The notes below the pieces were generated by a model. It was not told the DNA's origin. It saw only the letters and a list, made by a program, of their open reading frames with translations, and made no database searches. Position numbers and translations under genes: made by a program. A stretch of 64,000 bases of DNA from an uncultured Clostridia bacterium (GTDB taxonomy: Bacteria > Bacillota > Clostridia > Oscillospirales > Oscillospiraceae), in NCBI GenBank assembly GCA_937890525.1, contig CALADI010000011.1, forward strand, positions 62,001 to 126,000. The letters are read 5' to 3'. Shown in pieces: positions 33,419 to 41,913 of this stretch; position 1 is the first letter of the stretch, and every line of letters starts with the position of its first letter.

Positions 33419-35989
33419 ATGAAGATCGTTGTGATTGGTGCGGTGGCTGCCGGCAGCAAGGCTGCGGCAAAGATCAAGCGGGAAAATCCTGATGCAGAGG
33501 TGGTGGTCTACAGCAAGGGGCGGGACATCTCCTATGCCGGATGCGGACTGCCCTACTATGTGGGCGGGGATATCGAGACCAGAGAAGAGCTGATCGTGAA
33601 TGCGCCTGCCAAGTTTGCGGCTCTGACCGGGGCAGAAGTTCACACCGGTCAGGAAGCGGTGGGACTGGATGCCCCGCGGCATTGTGTGCAGATCCGCTCG
33701 ACGGCAGACGGCACGGTGCAGGAGGTGGGCTATGACAAGCTGATCCTTGCCACCGGAGCGGTTCCCTTCGTGCCCAAGATGGAGGGGCTGGATCTGGATG
33801 GCGTGTTTACCGTGAGAACGCCGGATGATGCGGTGAACATCCGCACCTACATCGAGAAGAACGGCTGCAAGAAGGCCGTGGTGGTGGGCGCAGGCTTCAT
33901 CGGCATGGAGATGGCGGAGAATCTGATGGGTCAGGGGCTTTCCGTGACGGTGATGGATCTGACGAGCCAGATCATGCCCATCGTTCTGGATCCGGAGATG
34001 GCAGATTATGCCCAGCGGCATCTGCGCCGTCAGGGATTGAAGATCCTGACCAATACCGGGGTACAGTCCATCCGTGGACAGGGGCAGGTGTCTGCGGTGG
34101 CAACGGCTGCCGGAGAGCTGCCGGCGGATCTGGTGATCCTGTGCGTGGGCATCCGTCCCGCCACGGAATTCTTGAACGGCAGCGGCATCGAGATGGAGAA
34201 GGGTGCCATTGTGGTGGACGATACCATGAGCACCAACCTGCCGGATATCTATGCGGCGGGAGACTGTGCGCTGGTGAAGAATCGGGTGACCGGGGCAAGG
34301 CAGTGGTCGGCCATGGGCTCCACCGCCAACATCGCCGCCCGGATCATGGCCAAGGGGATCTGTGGGGGGACGCAGACTTACCCCGGCTGCCTTGGCACCG
34401 GCGTAGCAAAGATCGCCAAGGATCTGAATGTGGGCAGAACGGGTCTGTCTGAGCAGCAGGCCAAGGATGCGGGCTATCAGGTGATCACGGCGCTGTCCGT
34501 AGCACCGGACAAGGCCCACTACTACCCCGGCGGAGCCGACTTCGTCACCAAACTGATTGCGGATGCCCAGACGGGAAAGCTGCTGGGTATGCAGGTGATG
34601 GGTCCGGGAGCGGTGGACAAGATGGTGGACATTGCCGTGGTGGGCATCAGCGCAGGGCTTAAGGTGTCGGATTTCGACGCCATGGACTTTGCCTATGCGC
34701 CGCCCTTCTCTACCGCCATCCATCCCTTCACCCAAGCCTGCTATATTCTGGAGAATAAGCGCAGCGGCGCTTTGGAGAGCATGACCCCGTGGGAGTACCT
34801 CAACGGCGGCGCCAAGGGCTGGCGTGTGCTGGATGTGCAGCCCCAGCCCAAGCTCTTCGGGGCAAAGTGGGTGGATCTGACCAAGGTCAACGGACCCTTG
34901 GAGGGCATCGACCCGGAGGAAAAGCTGCTGTTGGTATGTGCCAAGGGCAAGCGGGGCTACTTCCTGCAAAACCGGCTGAAGCACTATGGCTACCGCAACA
35001 CCAAGGTGCTGGAAGGCGGCGCATTCTTCAACACCGTGAAGATCGACAACCCCGAGGGTGTTCTGCCTGCTGCGGAGATCAAGCGGGTCAAGGGCCTGGG
35101 ATGCCTGCAGGATAAGCGCTACCCGGATGTGTTCAATGTGCGGGTCATCACCAAGAACGGCAAGATCACTGCCGCCGATCAAAGAGCCATTGCCGAGGCC
35201 GCAGAGCGGTTCGGCAGCGGGGAAGTGACCATGACCACCCGGCTGACCATGGAGATCCAGGGGGTGCACTACCGGGATCTGGAGCAGACCATTGCATTCC
35301 TGAATGAGCACGACCTGCTCACCGGCGGTACGGGATCTCTGGTGCGCCCGGTGGTGTCCTGCAAGGGCACTACCTGCCAGTACGGGCTTATCGACACCTT
35401 CGACCTCAGCGAGAAGATCCACCAGCGCTTCTATCTGGGCTACCACGATGTGACCCTGCCCCACAAGTTTAAGATCGCGGTGGGCGGCTGCCCCAACAAC
35501 TGCGTCAAGCCGGATCTGAACGATCTGGGCATTGTGGGTCAGCGGGTTCCGGTGCTGGATCCGGACAAGTGCCGGGGATGCAAGGTCTGCCAGGTGGAAA
35601 AATCCTGCCCCATCCACGCTTCCAAGCTGGAAAATGGCAAGCTGGTGATCGGTACAGACTGCAACAACTGCGGCCGCTGCAAGGGCAAGTGCCCCTTCGG
35701 CGCTATGACCGACTATATGGACGGCTACAAGGTCTACATCGGCGGACGCTGGGGCAAGAAAACCGCCAACGGCAGGGCGCTGGATCATCTGTTCACCTCG
35801 GAAGAGGAGGTTATGGATCTGGTGGAGCGGGCGATCCTGTTGTTCCGGGACGAGGGACATACCGGCGAACGGTTTGCCGACACCATCGACCGGCTGGGCT
35901 TTGACTATGTGCAGGAGAAGCTGCTGCATCAGAAGATGGATAAGGAAGCCATTATGAATAAGACGGTCAAGGGCGGAGCTACTTGCTGA
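33419..35989 (+). CDS. Four-domain fusion: CoA-disulfide-reductase-like / rhodanese / siroheme reductase / ferredoxin
   Basis: The 856-residue protein starts at ATG 33419 after AGGAG (in-frame ATG 33413 also possible). Residues 1-450 form a flavoprotein of the CoA-disulfide reductase type with catalytic Cys42 (YAGCGLPYY) and FAD/NAD(P)H Rossmann motifs. Residues about 465-555 are a rhodanese domain with Cys near 507 (CAKGKRGYF). Residues about 570-730 form a single sulfite/nitrite reductase unit with siroheme/4Fe-4S cysteines C648-x4-C653-x37-C691-x3-C695. A 2[4Fe-4S] ferredoxin follows (CRGCKVCQVEKSCP and CNNCGRCKGKCP). It should reduce a sulfur compound such as sulfite, polysulfide or persulfide in the cytoplasm. 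Confidence 0.88.
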   Translation: MKIVVIGAVAAGSKAAAKIKRENPDAEVVVYSKGRDISYAGCGLPYYVGGDIETREELIVNAPAKFAALTGAEVHTGQEAVGLDAPRHCVQIRSTADGTVQEVGYDKLILATGAVPFVPKMEGLDLDGVFTVRTPDDAVNIRTYIEKNGCKKAVVVGAGFIGMEMAENLMGQGLSVTVMDLTSQIMPIVLDPEMADYAQRHLRRQGLKILTNTGVQSIRGQGQVSAVATAAGELPADLVILCVGIRPATEFLNGSGIEMEKGAIVVDDTMSTNLPDIYAAGDCALVKNRVTGARQWSAMGSTANIAARIMAKGICGGTQTYPGCLGTGVAKIAKDLNVGRTGLSEQQAKDAGYQVITALSVAPDKAHYYPGGADFVTKLIADAQTGKLLGMQVMGPGAVDKMVDIAVVGISAGLKVSDFDAMDFAYAPPFSTAIHPFTQACYILENKRSGALESMTPWEYLNGGAKGWRVLDVQPQPKLFGAKWVDLTKVNGPLEGIDPEEKLLLVCAKGKRGYFLQNRLKHYGYRNTKVLEGGAFFNTVKIDNPEGVLPAAEIKRVKGLGCLQDKRYPDVFNVRVITKNGKITAADQRAIAEAAERFGSGEVTMTTRLTMEIQGVHYRDLEQTIAFLNEHDLLTGGTGSLVRPVVSCKGTTCQYGLIDTFDLSEKIHQRFYLGYHDVTLPHKFKIAVGGCPNNCVKPDLNDLGIVGQRVPVLDPDKCRGCKVCQVEKSCPIHASKLENGKLVIGTDCNNCGRCKGKCPFGAMTDYMDGYKVYIGGRWGKKTANGRALDHLFTSEEEVMDLVERAILLFRDEGHTGERFADTIDRLGFDYVQEKLLHQKMDKEAIMNKTVKGGATC

Positions 35990-36003
35990 GCCTGTGACAA
36001 ATC

Positions 36004-36038
36004 GAATCGGCAACCTGCCGCCAGCGGGCTGCCGATTC
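36004..36038 (+). terminator. Hairpin after the fusion gene
   Basis: GAATCGGCA and TGCCGATTC pair around an inner CTGCCG/CGGG segment. Only TT follows, so termination may be weak. Confidence 0.5.
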
Positions 36039-36079
36039 TTGCAGTTCATTAAAGATATCTTAAAAATAGGGGAAAGATA

Positions 36080-36107
36080 TTGCAAAAAACCCATCTCTTG
36101 CTATAAT
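36080..36107 (+). promoter_or_regulatory. Promoter of the YwaF-like gene
   Basis: TTGCAA, 16 bp and a perfect TATAAT are followed by overlapping TTCGA/TCGAA inverted repeats (36120-36137) that may be an operator. Confidence 0.6.
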
Positions 36108-36155
36108 GAATCAGAACAATTCGATTCGAAATTCGAAAAATAGCAGGAGAGAGAA

Positions 36156-36977
36156 ATGAAAGACTTTGGCTATGTCATAGAAAACTTTTTTACACATAAG
36201 GATTTTCTGGCGCCGCCCCATCTGATCCCCGGTACCATCGGTACACCGCTGAGCATCGTGTTCGAGGTGGCGCTGCTGGCGTTTATCATTATGTCGGCGG
36301 TCTATGTGTCCAAGCGCAAGAGTCTCGTCAAGCCGGTTCTGGTGGGGCTGTGGGCGGTGCTGGTGGTTTGGGAATTTGGCATCGTCTATTGGAACAGCGT
36401 CTCCGGACGCCGTGTGGGGCTGGATCTGGTGGTGGATCTTCCCCTGTACCCGTGCAGCATCTATCTGTATGCCCTGCCCATGATCGTATGGGGCAGTGCC
36501 TTCTGGCGGCGTCTGGGATGCGGTTATATGGCAACGCTGGGCGTTCTGGGGGCGGTGGTGAATTTCGTGTACCCGGTGGCGCGGCTGACCACCTATTCCT
36601 GCATTTCCTTTGCAGGATTCCACACCTTCTCCTTCCATGGCTCGATGCTGTTTACCTGGTTGGTGCTGCTGCGCTGCGGGATGCTGCACTACGGCGGTGC
36701 CAAGCGGGTGCGGGATCTGTTTACCCCCTGTCTGCTCAGCCTGATGGTGTCCGTCCCCGCCAATCTCATCAATTATTCCCCCATCCACGGGGACTATATG
36801 TACTTCCGGGGGCAGTTCCCTCTGGTGGCGCAGATTTTCCGGGGTTTTACGGATGTGCAGATCACCGTGATCCTGTATGCCCTGTATATCCTCGTCCCGG
36901 CGGCGATCTACCTGCCCGGGTATCTGATCAATCGCCGCAGCGCATCCAAGCATCCGGGCGTCTTGGTGACGGCGTAA
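36156..36977 (+). CDS. YwaF-like integral membrane protein
   Basis: This 273-residue protein has about seven membrane helices. The block DLPLYPCSIYLYALPMIVWG and CISFAGFHTFSFHGSMLF match the YwaF/TMEM164-like family (histidine in the membrane core, H-x6-HG type). The B. subtilis homologue has no firmly established function; the family resembles lipid-linked acyltransferase-like proteins, so lipid metabolism is an inference. Start follows AGGAG. The next gene begins 95 bp downstream. Confidence 0.8.
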   Translation: MKDFGYVIENFFTHKDFLAPPHLIPGTIGTPLSIVFEVALLAFIIMSAVYVSKRKSLVKPVLVGLWAVLVVWEFGIVYWNSVSGRRVGLDLVVDLPLYPCSIYLYALPMIVWGSAFWRRLGCGYMATLGVLGAVVNFVYPVARLTTYSCISFAGFHTFSFHGSMLFTWLVLLRCGMLHYGGAKRVRDLFTPCLLSLMVSVPANLINYSPIHGDYMYFRGQFPLVAQIFRGFTDVQITVILYALYILVPAAIYLPGYLINRRSASKHPGVLVTA

Positions 36978-37071
36978 GGAAAGAAGAGATCCCATCGTAT
37001 ATTTGATTGGGTTTGCCCTGTCGGGGATGAAGGGGAGAGCAATACACGATTCGATTTTAGGAGGAAACATC

Positions 37072-37536
37072 ATGAATGATGAAGTGTTTATGAAACAGGC
37101 GATCGAATTGGCTGAATTATCCGTAAAACACGGAAATGAGCCGTTTGGAGCAGTTCTTGTCAAGAATGGCGAGGTAGTATTGACCAATGAAAATCAAATC
37201 TATACCAAGCACGATCCAACTTTCCACGGGGAAATGGGTCTGATCCGCGAGTTCTGTGCACAGACCGGCATCACGGATCTGCATGAATACACGCTGTACT
37301 CCAGTTGTGAACCGTGCTTCATGTGCAGCGGTGCCATGGTGTGGGTAAAGTTGGGGCGGCTGGTCTACGGAGCAAGCAACGATGATTTGGAATGCATTCT
37401 GGGCAACGAGGGGTGCAACTGTTCTAAGATGGTATTCGATCACTCTTTCTGGCGTCCGCAGGTTACGGCAGGTGTCCTGCGTGAAGAAAGCATCGCCATT
37501 CTGAAAGATTATTTTGCCAACCACTCCAAAGGATGA
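37072..37536 (+). CDS. Nucleoside/nucleobase deaminase (CDA superfamily)
   Basis: This 154-residue zinc deaminase has the substrate-side EPFGAVLVKNGEVV, the zinc His with catalytic Glu in FHGEMGLIRE, and the PCxxC motif in SSCEPCFMCSGAM. The HGE (not HAE) form and length fit guanine deaminase-like or general nucleoside deaminases more than TadA. ATG 37072 follows AGGAGG; the upstream extension has no ribosome site. Codons are visibly A/T-richer than neighbours (GTA, GAA, AAA common), suggesting a recent arrival. A terminator follows 56 bp later. Confidence 0.85.
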   Translation: MNDEVFMKQAIELAELSVKHGNEPFGAVLVKNGEVVLTNENQIYTKHDPTFHGEMGLIREFCAQTGITDLHEYTLYSSCEPCFMCSGAMVWVKLGRLVYGASNDDLECILGNEGCNCSKMVFDHSFWRPQVTAGVLREESIAILKDYFANHSKG

Positions 37537-37592
37537 GTGGGGCGGATGTCGGTTTAGGAACCATCTTCAAATTCACAAGAACGAGAGAAAAG

Positions 37593-37633
37593 AAAACGGT
37601 GTAACCCCAGTATCTGAGGTTACACCGTTTTTT
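37593..37633. terminator. Bidirectional terminator between deaminase and phoU
   Basis: AAAACGGTGTAACC and GGTTACACCGTTTT form a 14-bp stem, with T runs on the plus side and TTTTCTTTTC on the minus side. Confidence 0.9.
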
Positions 37634-37696
37634 GTGACATCATTTCTTATACGCAATTTACTGTGTGTATGCGGTTTTTCTTGCAGGAAACGATGA

Positions 37697-38347
37697 TTAC
37701 TCGTTGGTTTCCTCGTGGATACCGGTGACGGAGAAGATGACCCACTCGGCAATGTTGGTGGCGTGATCGCCGATCCGCTCGAAATACTTGCCGATCATCA
37801 GCAGATCCAGAGCGTATTCTCCCTCGGTGGGCTTGTGGGCGATCCACTCGATGAGCAGTTCCTTGATCTGGGCAAAGTAGCGGTCCACCACATCGTCGTG
37901 GTCGATGGCGGCCTGTGCCATGGCAAGGTCCTGATTCACATAGGCATCCACGCTCTCGGTGACCATGCGTCCGGAGGCGGCGGCCATCTCCCGGATCTGC
38001 TGAAGCAGTTCGATGGTGCGTCCGTTCAGATAGGTGATGATCTCGGCGATGTCCTCGGCCTGATCGCCGATGCGCTCCATGTCGGTGATCATCTTCAACG
38101 CTGCGGAGATCACTCGCAGATCCCGGGCAACGGGCTGCTGCCGCAGCAGCATTTTCAGGCAGAGGGTCTCGATATCCCGTTCCTTCTGGTCAATGGCGGA
38201 GGCAACGGGCTGGATGTGATCTTGCAGCTGGGGATCCCATTGGTTCAGTGCGTCGGAGACCATGGAGATGATCTGCTCGCACAGCGCCCCCATTTCGATC
38301 ATTTCCCGATTGAGCTGGGCAAGCTGTTCGTCGAATTGGCTTCTCAT
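37697..38347 (-). CDS. phoU: Phosphate transport regulator PhoU
   Basis: This 216-residue protein consists of two similar three-helix PhoU repeats, each with the metal-binding E/D-x3-D pattern (DMERIGDQAEDIAE near residue 90 and FERIGDHATNIAE near 195). PhoU modulates Pst activity and the PhoR-PhoB type system. It overlaps pstB by one base (TAATG) and ends the operon. Confidence 0.96.
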   Translation of the reverse strand: MRSQFDEQLAQLNREMIEMGALCEQIISMVSDALNQWDPQLQDHIQPVASAIDQKERDIETLCLKMLLRQQPVARDLRVISAALKMITDMERIGDQAEDIAEIITYLNGRTIELLQQIREMAAASGRMVTESVDAYVNQDLAMAQAAIDHDDVVDRYFAQIKELLIEWIAHKPTEGEYALDLLMIGKYFERIGDHATNIAEWVIFSVTGIHEETNE

Positions 38348-39102
38348 TATCCGAACCTCCCTGTGATGTAGTCTTCGGTGCGTTTGTCGGTGGGCTGAGA
38401 GAACATGGATTCGGTGGCGCCGAATTCCACCAGTTCGCCCAGCAGGAAAAAGGCGGTGTAGTCCGAGATGCGGACGGCCTGCTGCATATTATGGGTGACG
38501 ATGACGATGGAGTACTTCTTCTTCAGTTCGCTGGTCAGTTCCTCGATGCGGGAGGTGGAGATGGGATCCAGCGCCGAGGTGGGCTCGTCCATCAGCAGCA
38601 CCTGAGGCTGGACAGCCAGCGCCCGGGCGATGCAGAGCCGCTGCTGCTGACCGCCGGAGAGCCCGAGGGCGTTCTTTTTCAGGCGATCCTTCACCTCATC
38701 CCAGATGGCGGCGTCCCGCAGAGCCTGTTCCACGATCTCGTCCAGCTTCGCTTTGGAGCGGATGCCATGGGTACGGGGACCGTAGGCGATGTTGTCGTAG
38801 ATGCTCATGGGGAAGGGGTTGGGCTTCTGGAACACCATGCCGATGTCCCGGCGCAGCTCGTTTACATCGATCTGCTTGTCATAGATGTTGTTCCCTTGAA
38901 AGCGGATGTCCCCCGTGATCTTCACCCCGGGAACCAGATCATTCATGCGGTTCAGGGTCTTGAGAAAGGTGGATTTGCCGCAGCCGGACGGACCGATGAA
39001 TGCGGTGATCTGATGCTCGGGAATGTCCATGGAGATGGACTTCAGCGCCTGAAACTGCCCGTACCACAGGCACAGGTCTTTGGCAGTGATGATATTGCTC
39101 AT
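38347..39102 (-). CDS. pstB: Phosphate ABC transporter ATPase
   Basis: This 251-residue ATPase has Walker A GPSGCGKST (about residues 33-41), the PstB-specific FLKTLNRMNDL, Q-loop VFQKPNPFPMSIYDN, signature LSGGQQQRLCIARAL, Walker B VLLMDEPTSALD and H-loop VTHNMQQA. It energises PstCA. It overlaps pstA by 4 bp. Confidence 0.97.
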   Translation of the reverse strand: MSNIITAKDLCLWYGQFQALKSISMDIPEHQITAFIGPSGCGKSTFLKTLNRMNDLVPGVKITGDIRFQGNNIYDKQIDVNELRRDIGMVFQKPNPFPMSIYDNIAYGPRTHGIRSKAKLDEIVEQALRDAAIWDEVKDRLKKNALGLSGGQQQRLCIARALAVQPQVLLMDEPTSALDPISTSRIEELTSELKKKYSIVIVTHNMQQAVRISDYTAFFLLGELVEFGATESMFSQPTDKRTEDYITGRFG

Positions 39103-39953
39103 TGGCTTCTCCTTTTTTGGTAGTGCTTGCCCACCAGAGTGGCGGCAAGGTTGATGAGGACGGTCAGGACCATCAGGATGGCGGCGATGGCGAAGGCAAT
39201 GCCGAATTCGCCTTCTTCCTTGGCATATACATACAGGGCAACGGTCAGCGTAGCGCCGGGGCTTGCCAGACCATCGATGATGCCGTTGACGGCATGGGCA
39301 AATCCGGCGGTGAACAGCAGGGCAGCGGACTCACCCAGAATTCTGCCCACGGTGAGGATACAGCCGGTGATGACACCGTCCACGCAGTTGGGCAGGACAA
39401 CGGTGCGGATCACCCGCCATTTTCCTGCCCCCAGACCGAAGGCACCCTCCCGGTAGGACTGGGGCACGGTTTTCAGGCTCTCTTGGGTGGTGCGCATGAT
39501 GGTGGGCAGGTTCATGATGACCAGGGTCATGCTGCCCGCCAGCAGGCTGGTGCCGAAATTGTTGGAAAACAGCAGCATACCCACCAGACCGTAGATGATG
39601 GAAGGAATACCGGAAAGGGTCTCGGTGGCATACTCAATGATGCTGACCAGACGGTGGTTGGAGGCGTACTCCGTCAGATATACGGCGGCGCCCACACCCA
39701 GCGGGATCACAAATACCAGGGTGGCAAGCACCACATACACGGTGTTCAGCAGATCCGGCAGAATGCCGATACGCCCGGTGAGATAGCTGGGCTTGGTGGT
39801 GAGCAGCTCCCATGACAGATTGGGGATGCCGCGGATCAGTACATAGGCCACCAAAAAGATGACAAGAGCGGCGGTGAGCCCGGTGCACAGCCACATCAGA
39901 CCCCGCATCAGCCCGATATAGCCTTTTCGTTTTGCGGATACTTTTGTGTTCAT
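39099..39953 (-). CDS. pstA: Phosphate ABC transporter permease PstA
   Basis: This 284-residue permease has six membrane helices and the PstA motif ETLSGIPSIIYGLVGMLLF with EGAFGLGAGKWRVIRTVVLP as the EAA loop. It begins one base after pstC and overlaps pstB, as in most pst operons. Confidence 0.96.
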   Translation of the reverse strand: MNTKVSAKRKGYIGLMRGLMWLCTGLTAALVIFLVAYVLIRGIPNLSWELLTTKPSYLTGRIGILPDLLNTVYVVLATLVFVIPLGVGAAVYLTEYASNHRLVSIIEYATETLSGIPSIIYGLVGMLLFSNNFGTSLLAGSMTLVIMNLPTIMRTTQESLKTVPQSYREGAFGLGAGKWRVIRTVVLPNCVDGVITGCILTVGRILGESAALLFTAGFAHAVNGIIDGLASPGATLTVALYVYAKEEGEFGIAFAIAAILMVLTVLINLAATLVGKHYQKRRSQ

Positions 39954-39954
39954 A

Positions 39955-40824
39955 TCAACCCTCCTTGCTTCGCTTGAGGAAGAAATTCAGCGTGGCATTG
40001 ATGAGCATGATGAACAGGAACAGCACCAGCGCAATGGAGAACAGCGCCTGACGCTGCAAACCGCTGGAATAGGACATCTCGCTGGCCACGGCGGTGGTGA
40101 GGAAACGGACGCTCTGGAACAGCGAGGGCATATTCGGTGCGTTGCCGGAGACCATCATGACTGCCATGGCTTCTCCGATGGCACGGCCCACGCCCAGTAC
40201 CACGGCGGCGGAAATGCCGCTGCTGGCGGCGGGGACGGATACACGGAAGTAAGTCTCGATGGGAGTGGCGCCCAGCGCCAGAGATGCATCCTCGTATTCC
40301 TTGGGAACGGCGTCCAGAGCGGTCATAGCGACCTTGATGATGGACGGCAGGATCATCACCGCCAGAACGATGATGGCTGCCAGCAGACTGGCACCGTCGG
40401 GGAGATCGAATACCTGCCGGATGCCGGGGACAAGGATCAGCATACCCACCAGACCATATACCACCGAGGGGATGCCCGCCAGCAGGCTGACGGCAGATTC
40501 CATGGCAGAGCGAATGCGCCGGGGGGCGACCTTGGACAGGTACACGGCGGTGAAAAAGCCCACAGGCACACCCAGTATGATGGCGCCGGCGGTGCCGTAC
40601 ACGCTGGTGAGAATAAAGGGCAGGATGCCGTACTGGGGCTGGGAACTGGTGGATGCCCATGTTTTTCCGAACAGGAAGTCCGCCAGGCCGATCTGCCGGA
40701 TGGCGGGGATGCCGGAGATGATGAGATATATGGTGATGAGCAGGACACAGCCCACGGTGATCAGTCCCAAGATCAGGAAGATGCCGTGGATCAGATCTTC
40801 AATGATTCGGTTTCGTTGCTTCAT
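39955..40824 (-). CDS. pstC: Phosphate ABC transporter permease PstC
   Basis: This 289-residue permease has six helices and the PstC signature SLLAGIPSVVYGLVGMLIL, with EDASLALGATPIETYFRVSVP as the coupling loop. It is separated from pstS by 62 bp containing a terminator-like hairpin. Confidence 0.96.
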   Translation of the reverse strand: MKQRNRIIEDLIHGIFLILGLITVGCVLLITIYLIISGIPAIRQIGLADFLFGKTWASTSSQPQYGILPFILTSVYGTAGAIILGVPVGFFTAVYLSKVAPRRIRSAMESAVSLLAGIPSVVYGLVGMLILVPGIRQVFDLPDGASLLAAIIVLAVMILPSIIKVAMTALDAVPKEYEDASLALGATPIETYFRVSVPAASSGISAAVVLGVGRAIGEAMAVMMVSGNAPNMPSLFQSVRFLTTAVASEMSYSSGLQRQALFSIALVLFLFIMLINATLNFFLKRSKEG

Positions 40825-40842
40825 AGCTTACCTTTCTCTATC

Positions 40843-40877
40843 AAAAAAGCGGCGGCTTTTGGAAAGCCGCCGCTTTT
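40843..40877 (-). terminator. Leaky terminator between pstS and pstC
   Basis: AAAAGCGGCGGCTTT and AAAGCCGCCGCTTTT form a 15-bp stem with TTTTTTG after it on the minus strand. Since pstCAB-phoU have no other clear promoter, it probably reduces rather than stops readthrough and keeps PstS in excess. Confidence 0.8.
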
Positions 40878-40886
40878 GGGGCGTTA

Positions 40887-41777
40887 TCAGTTGTTTACAG
40901 GAACCACACCGGCGGAGGTGATGATCTCAGCAACCTCGGCAGAGGTGATGTAGTCGAAGAATGCCTGAGCTTCGGCAGTCAGCTGGGTGCCGGCCTTGGT
41001 GATCAGCTCGAAGGGACGCTGCACCACATAGCTGCCGTCCTGCACGGTGGCTTCGGAGGGAGCAACACCGCCCACAGTCAGAGCCTTGATGCTGTCCTTG
41101 ACAGCGGACAGGGAAGCGTAGCCGATGGCGTTGGGGTTCTGGGAGACGGTAGCGATCACATCGCCGGTGGAGGTCAGCTCCTGACGGTACTTGCAGGCGT
41201 CCTTGGTATCGGTGATGGACTCGAAGCCGTCCCGGGTGCCGGAACCAGCCTCACGGCCGATCAGCACGATCTCGCCGTCAGCGCCGCCCACATCCTTCCA
41301 GTTGGTGATCTCACCGGTGTAGATCTTGCCGATGGTCTCCAGATCCAGATCGCTTACGGGGTTGTCGGGGTGAACGACGATGGCGATGCCATCCAGAGCC
41401 AGGGTGGTGGATTCCAGACCGCTCTGCTTTTCTTCATCCTTCAGTGCGCGGCTGGCAAGACCGATATCGCAGCGGCCTTCCTGCACGGCCTTGATGCCGG
41501 AGCTGGAACCGGTGGGGTTGTAGGTCACGGTGACACCGCTGTTGGCCTGCTGGAAGGCTTCGCCCAGGCTGCCGATGACCTTCTGCATGGAGGTGGAGCC
41601 GTCGGTGGTGACGGTGCCGGAGAGGGCAGCGGAGGTTGCGGCGGTGGTTTCGCTGGCAAGCGTGGTGTCGGCAGCGCCGGTGGTTGCGGTGGAGTCAGCG
41701 TTGTTGGAGCAGCCGGCGAACATCCCGACGATCAGTGCGGCTGCGGTGATTGCGCCAAAAATTCTTTTTTTCATCAT
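40887..41777 (-). CDS. pstS: Phosphate-binding lipoprotein PstS
   Basis: This 296-residue protein has a lipoprotein signal (lipobox MFAGC near residue 22), then a Thr/Ala/Ser-rich linker of about 30 residues. The phosphate-binding domain follows: GSTSMQKVIGSLGEAFQ, YNPTGSSSGIKAV, and REAGSGTRDGFESI, the loops that hydrogen-bond phosphate. A second ATG directly after the first (MMKK) is an equal start. It heads the pst operon. Confidence 0.95.
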   Translation of the reverse strand: MMKKRIFGAITAAALIVGMFAGCSNNADSTATTGAADTTLASETTAATSAALSGTVTTDGSTSMQKVIGSLGEAFQQANSGVTVTYNPTGSSSGIKAVQEGRCDIGLASRALKDEEKQSGLESTTLALDGIAIVVHPDNPVSDLDLETIGKIYTGEITNWKDVGGADGEIVLIGREAGSGTRDGFESITDTKDACKYRQELTSTGDVIATVSQNPNAIGYASLSAVKDSIKALTVGGVAPSEATVQDGSYVVQRPFELITKAGTQLTAEAQAFFDYITSAEVAEIITSAGVVPVNN

Positions 41778-41845
41778 AATTTCCTTTCTCTTCTCGTCAG
41801 TCTTCTGACGAATGATTCTGCAACTGGGATTTCCTTGTTACGAGA

Positions 41846-41891
41846 ATATAATAGCGTCCTTTTGTAAACTTCAAAAGGACGCTTGTGTAAA
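41846..41891 (-). promoter_or_regulatory. pstS promoter with inverted repeat and TTTACA repeats
   Basis: TTGAAG-17-TTATAT is read on the minus strand. It overlaps the inverted repeat AGCGTCCTTTTG / CAAAAGGACGCT (41853-41883). Two TTTACA hexamers lie 23 bp apart (41863-41868 and 41886-41891), compatible with part of a PhoP box. The inverted repeat could also act as a weak terminator of the patatin gene. Confidence 0.45.
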
Positions 41892-41913
41892 ATCGATGTG
41901 AAGTTGTTTCCGG

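Noticed and set aside
33401..36094. 897-codon minus-strand frame opposite the sulfur fusion gene
   Set aside because: Long only because the sense gene is GC-rich; His/Gln-rich, no domain, no ribosome site.
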